Counted from the first letter of the stretch, positions 7,833-18,110 are shown. The stretch: 64,000 nucleotides of DNA from CATOSD01 sp034422735 (GCA_034422735.1 DAOUJL010000039.1:62001-126000), one strand, 5' to 3'. Program-made: numbers and translations. The notes: generated from the sequence alone by a model not told the origin.

Positions 7833-7838
7833 ACGTCG

Positions 7839-8150
7839 TTACAGCTTGATGGAAATATCCACTCCGGCGGGCACGTTCAACCGCGTGAGCGAGTCGATGG
7901 TGTTGGCCGTCGGCTCCAGGATGTCGATAAGCCGGTTGTGCGTCCTCAACTCGAAGTGCTCGCGCGAGTCCTTGTCGATGTGGGGAGAGCGAATCACGCA
8001 GAAACGCTTTATCGACGTGGGCAGCGGCACAGGTCCTGAGACGCGCGCGCCGGTGCGCTCGGCCGCCTCCACGATGTGGCCCGCCGACATGTCGAGTATC
8101 TTGTGATCGAACGCCTTGAGAATTATCCGGATTTTCTGTCGATTCACCAT
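7839..8150 (-). CDS. rpsJ: 30S ribosomal protein S10
   Basis: 103 residues with QKIRIILKAFDHKILD, GPVPLPTSIKRFCVIRSPHIDKDSREHFELRTH and a conserved ending. S10 (also NusE in antitermination) lies in the 30S head. It directly follows fusA after 34 bases; tuf, which often lies between them, is absent. Confidence 0.98.
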   Translation of the reverse strand: MVNRQKIRIILKAFDHKILDMSAGHIVEAAERTGARVSGPVPLPTSIKRFCVIRSPHIDKDSREHFELRTHNRLIDILEPTANTIDSLTRLNVPAGVDISIKL

Positions 8151-8184
8151 TTGTCGCGTCTACGTCCCCTGTTCGCCTATTCGC

Positions 8185-10274
<2,090 letters not shown>

Positions 10275-10281
<7 letters not shown>

Positions 10282-10745
10282 CTGTAGTGGACGAACGCCC
10301 GGTTGGCCTCGGCCATCCGGTGCAATTCCTCGCGCCGCCTCACGGCGGAGCCCTGGCCGCGCGCGGCCTCCAGCAATTCTTGGGCCAGCCGCTCCGAAAT
10401 CGGCCGGCCGCTCCTGGTGCGTGCGCCGCGGATGATCCAGCGCATCGCGAGGGTGACGCGGCGGTTGGGCCTCACCTCGGTCGGCACCTGGTACGTCGCG
10501 CCTCCCACCCTTCGGCTTCTAACCTCCAGCATGGGCGTCGCGTTCTTCACGGCCAACTCGAACAGCTCCAGACCCGGCCTGTGCGCCTCGCGCTCGATGT
10601 TGTCCAGCGCGTCGTAGACTATACGCTGGGCCGTGGTCTTCTTTCCGTTCAGCATCACCTTATTGATGAAGCGACTCAGCTCCACGCTCCCGAACTTCGG
10701 ATCGGGAATCACGACGCGCCGTTCCGCCCTTCTTCTTCGCGCCAC
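10275..10745 (-). CDS. rpsG: 30S ribosomal protein S7
   Basis: 156 residues, the usual length: KFGSVELSRFINKVMLNGKKTTAQRI, RVGGATYQVPTEVRPNRR and the C-terminal HRMAEANRAFVHYRW. S7 nucleates 30S head assembly and binds mRNA near the exit. It follows rpsL by three bases. Confidence 0.98.
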
Positions 10746-10748
10746 GGG

Positions 10749-11159
<411 letters not shown>

Positions 11160-11247
11160 AACGCATCCTCGGCGGGTTCACGGCCCCGGCCCGGCCATAC
11201 TCGTATGCACACGAAAAGATGGCCGCAACAAGTTGCGACAAACGCGC

Positions 11248-11276
11248 ATTATAATCCGGGGCTTGGTCAGTGTCAA
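11248..11276 (-). promoter_or_regulatory. Consensus sigma-70-type promoter of the rpsL operon
   Basis: On the minus strand TTGACA (11271-11276) and TATAAT (11248-11253) are separated by exactly 17 bases, a perfect consensus. The predicted start is near 11241. The leader to rpsL is about 80 bases and opens with an inverted repeat CGCAAC/GTTGCG (11224-11237). Both boxes match fully, as expected for ribosomal genes. Confidence 0.85.
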
Positions 11277-11350
11277 ATTTCCGCGCGCGCCCACAGCGCG
11301 GTGCAAGACAGGGTACAACGCTTGATTTCCCGCATTGTGGGGCCGCCGCG

Positions 11351-11379
11351 TTGACAACAGGGTATACTAAGTATATATA
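11351..11379 (+). promoter_or_regulatory. Sigma-70-type promoter upstream of the 11426 gene cluster
   Basis: TTGACA (11351-11356) is followed after 17 bases by TATATA (11374-11379) within an AT-rich stretch. The first gene starts at 11426, about 40 bases past the likely start. It is divergent from the ribosomal promoter about 75 bases away. Confidence 0.65.
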
Positions 11380-11425
11380 CTCCACCTGAATCTCGCAGAC
11401 AGAAAGTGGTGGGAAGCAAGAGTAA

Positions 11426-12079
11426 ATGATACTTAACCTAGCTGCATCAAACTTCCGAAGTCTCTCACTACGCATTGATTTTGACCCGCAATTTACCGAT
11501 AGGGTCAAAGGGATATTGGATGCGCATCAGGTGCCTTACAATGATGCTCTCCTACGGTACATCCTAGTTGGGGCGGGTTATCGAGAAGCTGGACAGAGTT
11601 ACTCAGTTTCGTTGACTGCTGACTTCACCGGCGCATTGCAATGGCCCATTGTACGGGTGTGGTACAACCTTGATGTTCGCGATGGTGGATTGGAGCCTGA
11701 CCGCCACAACAACTTAGCCAGAATTCAGCAAGTGTTAGATGCGGTAGGCTTTGGAGCATTCGTCACCTGTTCTTTTCAGCTCGAAACGCTATCCCTTGAC
11801 GACTTTGAGCCAGTCTTGGAGCTTCCGCTCATTGTCTTCAATGGGAAGAATTCGTACTTTCAAGAAATCAGTGGAGTCCAGCTCGCCCGATTGGAGAATG
11901 AGCAAACTGTTGAGAGCATAAGCCTGGATAAGTGGTCTGGCGAGTCGATATCCTCTAATGGGTGGGTATCGTTTCAGACCCCTCGCGTCAGTTCTGAGTT
12001 AGTCTTCACTGCGTTTGGGCGAGTGGTAAACCTGCAAAACCAAGCCATTGTTAGAGTCAGTCATGGAGGCAGTCAATGA
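11426..12079 (+). CDS. Unrecognised protein, first gene of a three-gene module
   Basis: 217 residues, no family recognised. The chain is mixed alpha/beta with no signal peptide or membrane segment and no obvious catalytic motif; the N-terminus NLAASNFRSLSLRIDFD and aromatic-rich WPIVRVWYNLDVRDGG suggest a globular soluble protein. A GGGAAG ribosome site lies 9 bases before the ATG. Its TGA overlaps the next ATG (ATGA at 12076-12079). Base composition is visibly less GC-rich than the flanking ribosomal genes, which suggests acquired DNA. It may be an accessory or regulatory part of a toxin-antitoxin-like unit, but that comes only from the neighbours. Confidence 0.7.
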   Translation: MILNLAASNFRSLSLRIDFDPQFTDRVKGILDAHQVPYNDALLRYILVGAGYREAGQSYSVSLTADFTGALQWPIVRVWYNLDVRDGGLEPDRHNNLARIQQVLDAVGFGAFVTCSFQLETLSLDDFEPVLELPLIVFNGKNSYFQEISGVQLARLENEQTVESISLDKWSGESISSNGWVSFQTPRVSSELVFTAFGRVVNLQNQAIVRVSHGGSQ

Positions 12080-12702
12080 CGACACCAACGCCTGAGGAAG
12101 CCCACGTTCGCAGGCAGGAAGAACTGCATTTCACAAGCACTCACCTTGATTGGATGTCCTTCCCTGGTGAGCAAATAGGATTGTATGAGGGCGATGAATA
12201 CATGACTGCTTCATCGCATCCCCGCGTCATGTTTGTAAGCATGTCCCCTTGGGACGACCCTGACTGGCGTTCAAAACTCGGTCAGCCGAACGAGCCGTCC
12301 CGCAGCAGAGGGCGAACCGAAACTCAGCTGGCCGACCTTGCAAGCAAGCTGGCCGAGGTTGAGAGTAAAGTCGAGGAAGTTCAGAGACTTCTCACCGAAG
12401 TGCTTGAAACGCCCAAGAGGGGACTGGGGGCTATTCACACATTGAACGAGGGCAGAGTGCGTCTAGTTCAGCCTGTCATGTATTCCACCCAAGAATTCGA
12501 GGACGAAGTTCTGGTCGGTGTTGAAGAAGTAGGCGTTTACGGTGTGGGCGTGACCGAACATGAGGCAGTTCTAGAACTGCAAGAGGAACTCTGGGCGCTT
12601 CATCAAGAACTCAGTCAGACACCGGACAGCGACTTGGGGCCAGAATTGCAGTCCGAGAAGCGGATTTTGCAAGGGTGGATCAGCAATGCCCTGGATGCCT
12701 AA
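12076..12702 (+). CDS. Unrecognised protein with coiled coil and HicB-like C-terminal region
   Basis: 208 residues in three parts. Residues 1-75 are a polar segment. A heptad-rich helix around 84-108 (LADLASKLAEVESKVEEVQ) is a likely coiled coil. From about 122 to 180 there is a strand-strand-helix stretch reading VLVGVEEVGVYGVGVTEHEAVLELQEEL. That last pattern (acidic strand, GVYG turn, TExEA helix start) resembles HicB-type partial RNase H folds seen in antitoxins; this is pattern resemblance only. It overlaps both neighbours (4 and 17 bases), which implies translational coupling. Confidence 0.65.
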   Translation: MTTPTPEEAHVRRQEELHFTSTHLDWMSFPGEQIGLYEGDEYMTASSHPRVMFVSMSPWDDPDWRSKLGQPNEPSRSRGRTETQLADLASKLAEVESKVEEVQRLLTEVLETPKRGLGAIHTLNEGRVRLVQPVMYSTQEFEDEVLVGVEEVGVYGVGVTEHEAVLELQEELWALHQELSQTPDSDLGPELQSEKRILQGWISNALDA

Positions 12703-13000
12703 CGGGCCGGAAGTGCAAAGGGCATTCGATAAACTGGAGCGTGTCAACGCTCGAGATTCGCAGCAAGGACTGGTGATACGTTCATCCTCTGAAAAATTTG
12801 GATACTATCTCATTGATGGTGAGAGAGCATTCAAGGTTTCATCTAAAGCTAGGCAGAGAGGCGGCATCGGTAGTGGTCGGTTGAAATCCCTCTTGACCTA
12901 CCTGAGGTTGAGCCGAGAAGAGTTCAAACAACTTTGCGAGTGCCCTATGTCCGGTCCTGATTACCACAACCTGATTAAGAGCCGGACTCAACACAACTAG
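12686..13000 (+). CDS. Small basic protein, possible HicA-like toxin
   Basis: 104 residues starting at ATG 12686 with a GGTGG ribosome site 7 bases upstream, inside the end of the previous gene. A short strand (FGYYLIDGERAFKV) precedes a basic Gly-rich loop (KARQRGGIGSGRLKSLL) and a helix, then CPMSGPDYHNLI. The order strand, basic loop, G-R-L-K-S-L-L helix is like HicA double-stranded RNA-binding toxins, but the usual catalytic GSHH-type histidine is not evident. Size, basicity and the overlap with a HicB-like gene support a toxin-antitoxin reading as inference. Confidence 0.6.
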   Translation: MPWMPNGPEVQRAFDKLERVNARDSQQGLVIRSSSEKFGYYLIDGERAFKVSSKARQRGGIGSGRLKSLLTYLRLSREEFKQLCECPMSGPDYHNLIKSRTQHN

Positions 13001-13424
13001 GCGAAGAGAGGCCCGTGGCCGAAAGTCAGCACACCTTGATGCGTAATGTGTTCCCGCTGCATCACATTCTCTTCGCCCGAAAATGCCCCCATTGACCGAA
13101 CACCAGCGGTTTTGCGCCCCTGTCGTGCGGCCAAATCTTCAACAGTTCAGCCGGCGGCGGCGTCATGCGCTGACAACCCCCTCGGTGCGAGTTATGGTTC
13201 TATTACCCCCTATCGATTCGACGGTAGGGTCGAGACCGCCCACCGAGGCGGTTTCTGTCTTTATGCGGCAGGTCTGTAACCTGCCTCCGGGGCGCGAATC
13301 GTACACCTGTGCCCTACAAAGGCGCACGAACGCCTAGCCGAACAATCCCCCACCGTTGGTATGCTGCAGCACACAACTGCGCCATACCCTGTAAATCCCG
13401 CGCGCAATTTTGTGAGGTCCGCCC
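13001..13424. other. Intergenic region without a credible gene
   Basis: 424 bases between the three-gene module and a lipoprotein gene. Short open frames exist on both strands but none has a ribosome site or family match. The only structured feature is the double-hairpin repeat at 13206-13265, plausibly the terminator of the upstream module. Confidence 0.6.
13206..13265 (+). repeat. Double-hairpin repeat, copy 1 (terminator-like)
   Basis: First hairpin CCCTATCG/CGGTAGGG with a six-base loop, second hairpin GAGACCGCC/GGCGGTTTC, then TGTCTTTATG. A near-identical copy lies at 14848-14908. The GC-rich second stem followed by a T-rich run would suit an intrinsic terminator on the plus strand. Confidence 0.7.
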
Positions 13425-14171
13425 ATGAAGCGCCTATTCGTCGCACTGCTGCTGCTTTGCCTGGCCGCCGCCTGGAGCTGCGCGGGCGAACCCGAACCGG
13501 AACCGGCCGCCGCCACACCCCAGCAGGTGGCGCAGACCACGCCAAGCAGCACGCCCACCACGCAGCCCGAACAGCCCACGCAGGGCAGCGCGTCCTCGGG
13601 CCAGAGCGGACAATCCTCCTCTGCCTCTTCCGAAGACGACGATGACGATTCGGAGGACGACGACAACGGCGACTCCGGCGAACATTCTTCAAAGAAGGAC
13701 TCGGACGATGACGCGACGGTCAGCCACGCCAACCCCGGCCTGGCGGGAACCGCCTTCGACAGCAGCCGCAACGACGCGCTGTTCGACACCGAGCCGCTGA
13801 ACGCCGTGACCTGGAGCGTGGAGCCCACCATATCGGCCGGCGCGCTGGACGCCGCGGGCACGCTCAGCGGCGGCGCTATGCTCTTCAACCCGATGGTGGA
13901 CGGCGAGGGTGCGGGCTTCATCGTCTATTTCGGCGACTTCACGGAGCCTATGGCGCTGCTGCTGCCCGACCTGGGGCCTATGTACGTCTGGGACAGCGAA
14001 CACACCATCGCGCCGATGGAGCACGAGTTCGAAGGGTCGTCGTTCACCATCCGAGCCTACTCCCCCCTGTTCATGGACGTAGGCCCCGGCGACCTGGTCA
14101 TTCGCGTGTTCGGCGTGGACGGCGACGGCAACGACGCGCTGCTCGCCGTAGCGCCGGTAGGCTCCCAGTAG
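13425..14171 (+). CDS. Secreted lipoprotein-like protein with acidic linker
   Basis: 248 residues. Residues 1-19 form a signal peptide (MKRLFVALLLLCLAAAWSC) with Cys19 as the likely lipidated residue, though Trp at -2 makes the lipobox weak. Residues 20-70 are Pro/Thr/Gln/Ser-rich. Residues 70-95 contain runs of Asp and Glu (DDDDDSEDDD) that could bind cations. The rest, from about 105, is a compact all-beta-looking domain with no family I recognise. It probably sits on the outer face of the membrane. It is bracketed, with a pseudogene, by the two double-hairpin repeats. Confidence 0.75.
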   Translation: MKRLFVALLLLCLAAAWSCAGEPEPEPAAATPQQVAQTTPSSTPTTQPEQPTQGSASSGQSGQSSSASSEDDDDDSEDDDNGDSGEHSSKKDSDDDATVSHANPGLAGTAFDSSRNDALFDTEPLNAVTWSVEPTISAGALDAAGTLSGGAMLFNPMVDGEGAGFIVYFGDFTEPMALLLPDLGPMYVWDSEHTIAPMEHEFEGSSFTIRAYSPLFMDVGPGDLVIRVFGVDGDGNDALLAVAPVGSQ

Positions 14172-14213
14172 CACCGTCCTGACCTGAATCGAGCTGTCAG
14201 CAGGAGCACAAGG

Positions 14214-14703
14214 ATGACCACCTCAAAGGGCGCGTTCGACTTCGGAAGCAATTGGCATAGCTTCCTATCAACAATCACAGACGAACGTATCGCCACAGCC
14301 GAACAACACCTGCAAATCGTGTTGCAGACCGGAGGGACAACTGTTTCTGGGCCTATACAACGACCAGGGAATGCGCTCTCGAATGTGGAGGGCTGTGAAA
14401 CAGACATATTGCGCCGGAACCGCCGGCAGGCTACTCATTGAAGGCGTGTTTTTGCCCTACTACTTTACGCGCTTTTGCGTCGCGAGCGTACTGCGCCGCA
14501 AGAACTTTTTCGCGGAGTACAAGAAGAACCGGGGTATGAGCCCGTTCCACGACTGGAGAGACTGGCTGGGAGGATACCCGTTCGAAGTGGCGTCCTATGA
14601 TGCCGTCACGAATGCTGTTTGCGATACGGGCTTTGAACTGGCGTGGTCCATGCCAACGAAGGGAGGAGGAAACAATCAGTGGACGTTCGTTAAGGACGGC
14701 TAA
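14214..14703 (+). pseudogene. SAM-dependent methyltransferase pseudogene with internal deletion and frameshift
   Basis: The first frame (from ATG 14214) gives FDFGSNWHSFLSTITDERI, the usual N-terminus of a class I methyltransferase group. After about residue 30 the sequence jumps, in another frame near 14325-14360, to GQLFLGLYNDQG, the strand after the SAM site. It then continues to the family C-terminus (YKKNRGMSPFHDWRDWLGGYPFEVAS and a final WTFV). The whole SAM-binding core, about 110 residues, is missing, so no active enzyme can be made. The two apparent small genes at 14214-14441 and 14371-14703 are its two halves. Confidence 0.75.
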
Positions 14704-14847
14704 CGACCTACGGAGCGTTCTCCCCGTTCCTGGCATTGTAGTAAGGCACTGCTTTCGCCTGCCTGACTCAAATGGTGCAGAATTGTACAACTACATCAAC
14801 ACGTCAGACGTTGACAGCCGGCTCTTCACATGATACATTCATGTAAC

Positions 14848-14908
14848 CACCCCTATCGCTTCGCCGGTAGGGCCGAGACCGCCCACCAAGGCGGTCTCTG
14901 TCTTTATG
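14848..14908 (+). repeat. Double-hairpin repeat, copy 2 (terminator-like)
   Basis: Matches 13206-13265 at all but about five positions. The second stem is perfect here (GAGACCGCC/GGCGGTCTC), while copy 1 has a G-T pair at the same place, so differences preserve pairing. The first loop contains TTCG. It lies past the methyltransferase pseudogene. Confidence 0.7.
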
Positions 14909-14986
14909 TGCGAGCAGCGATTGATTACCAACCTGCAAGTACAAGCCGCAAGACTTTAGCTTTGAGAAGGTGACAACCGCACCCCC

Positions 14987-16300
14987 TTACCCCCGCGCCC
15001 CCACCCGCGCCGGCGCCGCCGGCCGCCGCACGAACAACATCAGCACCGCGCCCAGGAAGCTCAGCGCCGCGAACACCGTGAACGGCACTATGTAGGTGCC
15101 CGTGGTGTCGAACATGTACCCCGCGAACAGCGGCGCGAAGATCATCCCCACGTTCATCGGAAGCTGCGACACCCCCATGATCGTCGCGAACGCCCGCCGC
15201 CCGAAATACTCGCCCCGTATCGCCGTGGTCAGCGGCATCCGTCCCCCGAAACCGATGCCGTAGAAGAACGCGAACACCCAGGGCAGGTACGTCGTCTCGG
15301 TCTCGTTCAGCGCCAGCAGCAGAATCGCGCAGGACTGCAAGAACAGCAGGAACGCGATCAGCGGCGGCTTGGGCAGACGGTCGGCGACCAGCCCCGCCAG
15401 GATCATCGACGGCAAGGCAGTCAAGGTGTACGCCAGGGTGACAAATCCCGCGTGAGTGAGCGACATTCCCATGTCCGTCAGCTTCGGCGAAAGGTGCAGA
15501 GACAGCGAAACTATGGCCACGCTCGAGGTGACCTGCGCGATCGTGAGCAGCCAGAACGCCGATGTCCGCAGCGCCTGCCGCACCGTAAACTGCGGCTCCG
15601 CCGCTGCCGCGGCGTGCGCCTCCCGGTCGGAGCCGTCCGCCTCGCCCTCCGGAGGGTCGCCGTCCGGCCTCATGCCGTACTCCTCCGGGTGATTGCGGAT
15701 GGCCTTGGTCACCGGCCCGATGATGACGAACATCAGCACCCCGATGCCCAGCGACACCCATCGAAATCCGAAAGACTCTATGCAGAAGGCGAACAGCGGC
15801 ACCAGGAATCCACCGAACTGCGCGCCCGACATCGCCGACGCCATGGCTATGGACCGCTTGCGGTTGAACCAGTTGTTGACCATGGCGATCATCGCGAGCC
15901 AGCCGCCCAGTCCCGCCCCCAGCGAAATCACGATGAACGCCGCGTAGAACTGCCACAGCTCGTTGACCCGGGACTGCAGGACGAAGCCGACCGCCATGAT
16001 GAGGTAGCCGATCAGCGTCATGCGCCGGCTGCCCAGCCGGTCTATCAGGAAGCCCTCGATCGGACCCAGCACCGCGCCCTCGGCCCTGGAGAGCGCGAAC
16101 GCGCCGGACAGCGCCGTGCGGCTCCATCCGAACTTGCGCTCCAGCGCCACCATCATCGTGCCCAACCCCTGGAACACCGTGAGCGACATGAGCGTGAGCA
16201 TGAACGCCGCGATCCCGACCAGCCACCAGCCGTAGAACACGCCGCGCACCGACGTGACCAGACCTCGCCGGGGTGCGGAAACCGAATCTCCTTCACGCAT
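14987..16300 (-). CDS. MFS transporter, monocarboxylate/oxalate-formate antiporter-like
   Basis: 437 residues with 12 predicted hydrophobic segments in two groups of six, split by a charged cytoplasmic loop around 210-245 (EEYGMRPDGDPPEGEADGSDRE). The N-terminal block FYGWWLVGIAAFMLTL and the IDRLGSRRMTLIGY loop between TM2 and TM3 are typical of the MFS. The GWSRTALSGAFAL segment is typical of the MCT/OxlT branch that moves small organic acids. The substrate cannot be read from sequence. It stands alone, facing the pseudogene on its left and divergent from a HicB-like gene. Confidence 0.85.
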   Translation of the reverse strand: MREGDSVSAPRRGLVTSVRGVFYGWWLVGIAAFMLTLMSLTVFQGLGTMMVALERKFGWSRTALSGAFALSRAEGAVLGPIEGFLIDRLGSRRMTLIGYLIMAVGFVLQSRVNELWQFYAAFIVISLGAGLGGWLAMIAMVNNWFNRKRSIAMASAMSGAQFGGFLVPLFAFCIESFGFRWVSLGIGVLMFVIIGPVTKAIRNHPEEYGMRPDGDPPEGEADGSDREAHAAAAAEPQFTVRQALRTSAFWLLTIAQVTSSVAIVSLSLHLSPKLTDMGMSLTHAGFVTLAYTLTALPSMILAGLVADRLPKPPLIAFLLFLQSCAILLLALNETETTYLPWVFAFFYGIGFGGRMPLTTAIRGEYFGRRAFATIMGVSQLPMNVGMIFAPLFAGYMFDTTGTYIVPFTVFAALSFLGAVLMLFVRRPAAPARVGARG

Positions 16301-16490
16301 GGCGCCAAGTGTACCAGTTTGGCCGCCCCTCTAGGCGCATCTTCTCGCATTGACGCCAATTCCCTGCCTGCTCTATCCTCTGCGAGTGCAGGCTGCACCA
16401 ATACATAGGGTACGAATCGCGGCGGGGCGTGCTCGGGATGAGAACCATCGAGTACGTCATCGAAAAGAGATATCCAGCGGAGGCGCAACC

Positions 16491-16769
16491 GTGACCATAG
16501 AGAGAAAACACTACCGGTTGCTTTGCGTGCTATATCCCCCTTCCGAATCTACCGAACCGGACAAGTACATGGCGGAGACGCCTGCTTTCCCCAACTGCGT
16601 CGCGTGGGGGGACACCCCAGATGAGACCATCGAGATTCTCGAGAGCGTGGTGGCGGCCACCATACAGACCTACGAAGAGCGGGGCTACGCACTGCCACCC
16701 GGAGTATCGCCAATGGAAACCGAGGCCGCCCGCTCAGCCCAACCGAGGGTTCTGGAGATCTCAGTTTGA
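16491..16769 (+). CDS. HicB-like antitoxin
   Basis: 92 residues from GTG 16491 with GGAGG seven bases upstream. The body YMAETPAFPNCVAWGDTPDETIEILESVVAATIQTYEERG follows the HicB pattern of a strand ending in P-x-x-P-G/N-C, a turn, then a T-x-x-E helix. HicB proteins mask HicA mRNA interferases. A tiny frame (16438-16494, MRTIEYVIEKRY) overlaps its start. An alternative in-frame start at 16350 adds about 47 poorly conserved-looking residues without a ribosome site and is disfavoured. Confidence 0.7.
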   Translation: MTIERKHYRLLCVLYPPSESTEPDKYMAETPAFPNCVAWGDTPDETIEILESVVAATIQTYEERGYALPPGVSPMETEAARSAQPRVLEISV

Positions 16770-16855
16770 CCCACCGAGAACTTACACGCAAGCTCAGAAG
16801 ACTGAAAATTCCGCACCAAAACCGCGCAACCGAGTCTTACTCGCACCCTAGCATG
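16766..16855 (+). pseudogene. Possible decayed HicA toxin gene
   Basis: Overlapping the HicB-like stop by four bases, a TTG-started frame opens THRELTRKLRRLKI, which looks like the first helix of HicA. It then loses resemblance, and no frame shows the expected GSH-containing strand, although KPRNRVLLAP in another frame around 16815-16850 hints at a frameshifted remainder. I treat it as a remnant. It could also be unrelated sequence. Confidence 0.35.
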
Positions 16856-16969
16856 TCCCCAGAGTTTCCTCACAGACGCGCAACAGCGTACCTGTCTTGT
16901 GTCAGCTCTAACGACTGTCAAGAAGTCGAACGCGGTAGAATTACCCAACTTTGCCAACGGGCTTGATTC

Positions 16970-17288
16970 TACCGCACATACGTGCTACTATCCACACCAT
17001 GACGTACTCGCACCGGCATACGGCGACCAGAAACGCGGCCTCAGGACGATCACGCCGCCTGTCCCATTTCCAGGTATTTTGGAGCATTTTCGGCCACTTT
17101 GTAGCGCCAGGTGACACTGATAGGACAGAGATTTCACACCGCTCCCAGCTACGAATGAGACATTATGGCGCAGTTTGACGCACATTTCGGCTATAACCCC
17201 TACCACAAGCGGCCCTTCTACCCGCCGATGAGCTCAGTCCAGCCGCGATGCCGACCGGGCCGGAGCCGGTCCAGGCGCTCCGCGGATA
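16970..17288. other. Intergenic region without a credible gene
   Basis: Short frames on both strands lack ribosome sites or recognisable protein content. The stretch sits between the decayed HicA-like fragment and the tRNA promoter. No repeat of types A or B is present. Confidence 0.5.
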
Positions 17289-17317
17289 TGGACAAGGTTT
17301 CGAGTCTTGGCTATAAT
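17289..17317 (+). promoter_or_regulatory. Promoter of the tRNA-Leu/tRNA-Cys pair
   Basis: TGGACA (17289-17294), a 17-base spacer and a perfect TATAAT (17312-17317). The predicted transcript start is near 17324, about 58 bases before the tRNA-Leu gene. Confidence 0.6.
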
Positions 17318-17381
17318 GGGCGGACGTGGTTTGGCGTGCCCCGAGCGGTAGCGCTGCCGACGCCGAATCAGGCCCAGACAG

Positions 17382-17465
17382 GCCGAGGTGGTGGAATTGG
17401 TAGACACGCAGCGTTGAGGGCGCTGTGGCCGCAAGGCTGTAGGAGTTCGAATCTCCTCCTCGGCA
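17382..17465 (+). tRNA. tRNA-Leu (anticodon GAG)
   Basis: Acceptor arms GCCGAGG and CCTCGGC pair fully. The anticodon stem CAGCG/CGCTG holds loop TTGAGGG, giving anticodon GAG for CUC/CUU codons. The long variable arm (TGGCCGCAAGGCTGT) and GTTCGAATC T-loop confirm a class II leucine tRNA. Discriminator A is followed by an encoded CCA (17466-17468). Confidence 0.95.
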
Positions 17466-17484
17466 CCACCGGAGCCACAGTCGA

Positions 17485-17557
17485 GGCGACGTAGCCAAGT
17501 GGTTAAGGCGGGGGTCTGCAAAACCCCTATTCGGCGGTTCGAATCCGCCCGTCGCCT
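17485..17557 (+). tRNA. tRNA-Cys (anticodon GCA)
   Basis: Acceptor GGCGACG/CGTCGCC, anticodon stem GGGGT/ACCCC with loop CTGCAAA giving GCA, T-arm GGCGGTTCGAATCCGCC, discriminator T as usual for tRNA-Cys, and encoded CCA (17558-17560). It lies 16 bases after the tRNA-Leu CCA, so the two are probably one transcript. Confidence 0.95.
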
Positions 17558-17578
17558 CCACCACACACCACCATTTCC

Positions 17579-17657
17579 GATAAGTCCCTTCCCCCATCAA
17601 AGCAGGGCCTTTTCAAAGTCCCTTCCCCCTTGACGGGGGAAGGTTAGGATGGGGGTG
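17579..17657. repeat. Type A repeat, one degenerate and one intact copy in tandem
   Basis: A broken unit (ataagtcccttcccccatc) at 17579-17597 is followed by an intact unit at 17617-17657 with arms CCCTTCCCCC/GGGGGAAGG and the tail TTAGGATGGGGGTGAC. The tail supplies an ATG that is in frame with the glyoxalase gene downstream. Confidence 0.85.
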
Positions 17658-17696
17658 ACGAACCGGCTGTCGGACAAGCTCTTCAAGGAGGCCCCC

Positions 17697-18107
17697 GTGT
17701 CAACCGTAAGCATCGACCACATCGCCATGCCGACCGAGAACGCCGAGCGGCTCATCGAGTTCTACAAGCGCCTGGGCTTCCACATCAACGACGAGGAAGC
17801 GTGGCGCTCAGGCCAGGCCCCCGCCTTCTCCATCCAGGTCGGCAACGACTCCAAGATCAACGTCCACCCAGAGGGCCATGTCGCCGGACTGCGCGGTCCG
17901 ACCGCCGTGCCCGGCTGCGCCGACATCTGCTTCGTCTGGGACGGCACCGTCGAGGAGTGCCAGGCCATGCTGGACAACGCGGGCGTGGAGGTTATCGCCG
18001 GACCGGGCCCGCGCAAGGGCGCGCGCGGCGGAGGCGGACAGCCCTCGCTCAGCCTGTACGCCCGCGACCCGGATCAGAACCTGCTCGAGTGGATGATCTA
18101 TTCCTAA
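17697..18107 (+). CDS. Glyoxalase/dioxygenase (VOC) superfamily protein
   Basis: 136 residues from GTG 17697, chosen because AAGGAGG (17685-17691) lies five bases upstream. The frame is open back to an ATG inside the repeat at 17649. The fold signature is VSIDHIAMPTENAERLIEFYKRLGF, then HINDEEAW, INVHPEGH, and the closing SLYARDPDQNLLEWMIY, where the final Glu and the two His residues are the usual metal ligands. VOC proteins isomerise or cleave small carbonyl or aromatic compounds; the substrate is not evident. Three bases separate it from the reductase gene. Confidence 0.85.
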   Translation: MSTVSIDHIAMPTENAERLIEFYKRLGFHINDEEAWRSGQAPAFSIQVGNDSKINVHPEGHVAGLRGPTAVPGCADICFVWDGTVEECQAMLDNAGVEVIAGPGPRKGARGGGGQPSLSLYARDPDQNLLEWMIYS

Positions 18108-18110
18108 ACC

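Noticed and set aside
17020..17140. Transposon end suggested by ggtgacactgataggacag
   Set aside because: No matching inverted copy or transposase in the window.
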